Part shown: one piece after another, positions 15,556 through 15,579 of the stretch
Layout: each line of letters starts with the position of its first letter
How positions within the stretch are numbered: position 1 is the stretch's first letter
Made by a program: the position numbers and the translations under genes
DNA from: an uncultured Veillonella sp.
GTDB lineage: Bacteria > Bacillota > Negativicutes > Veillonellales > Veillonellaceae
Length of the DNA stretch: 15,579 bases
Direction: 5' to 3'
Assembly (NCBI GenBank): GCA_900552715.1
Contig: USAV01000039.1
Span: 1 to 15,579 of the forward strand
The notes under the pieces: model-generated
What the model was told of the DNA's origin: nothing
Seen by the model: the letters and a program-made list of their open reading frames with translations, nothing else
Databases searched by the model: none

Positions 15556-15579
15556 ATAATGATAAGTTAATTTACAGTA

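Overview
This window is a low-GC bacterial chromosome segment. Gene content, Shine-Dalgarno sites and the order recJ-rel-hemZ-hisS-aspS-6S RNA-rarA point to a Firmicutes-type genome. I infer Negativicutes, most likely Veillonella or a relative; that placement comes from recognising sequence style and was not tested by a search. Every protein gene lies on the + strand.

Layout. Positions 1-122 hold a tail of unknown upstream material with three back-to-back hairpins that resemble the right end of an IS200/IS605-type element. Positions 292-1709 are a two-gene operon, fetA-fetB, for a predicted iron-exporting ABC transporter, followed by a strong hairpin terminator. Positions 1999-3417 are hydG, the radical-SAM enzyme that makes the CO/CN iron synthon of [FeFe] hydrogenase, as a single-gene unit with its own promoter (overlapped by a dyad) and its own terminator. 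From about 3537 a new promoter drives a tight operon up to 13798: recJ, rel, an MBL-fold hydrolase gene, fur, hemZ, hisS, aspS. Gaps are 40 nt or less and several genes overlap. A 6S RNA gene with its own promoter follows (about 13874-14053), then rarA (14228-15529), and at the right edge an extended -10 promoter for a gene outside the window.

How it fits together. The long operon joins DNA repair (RecJ), the stringent response (Rel), two aminoacyl-tRNA synthetases (HisRS, AspRS) and RNA polymerase control (6S RNA), which is a growth and starvation theme. Iron and radical chemistry run through the window as well: FetAB, HydG, Fur and HemZ, plus a Fur-box-like sequence in the recJ leader. AspRS carries the His signature of non-discriminating enzymes, which suggests Asn-tRNA is made through GatCAB.

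Most unusual point. HisRS is 516 residues, about 95 longer than usual. Its last ~145 codons sit in a segment of about 28% GC by hand count, while the preceding hisS sequence is 40-50%. The segment starts inside the anticodon-binding domain and ends at the stop codon, just before aspS. This looks like replacement or extension of the hisS 3' end by foreign DNA. Apart from that, the window is mainly conserved core genome, and I see no CRISPR array, toxin-antitoxin pair, tRNA or rRNA.
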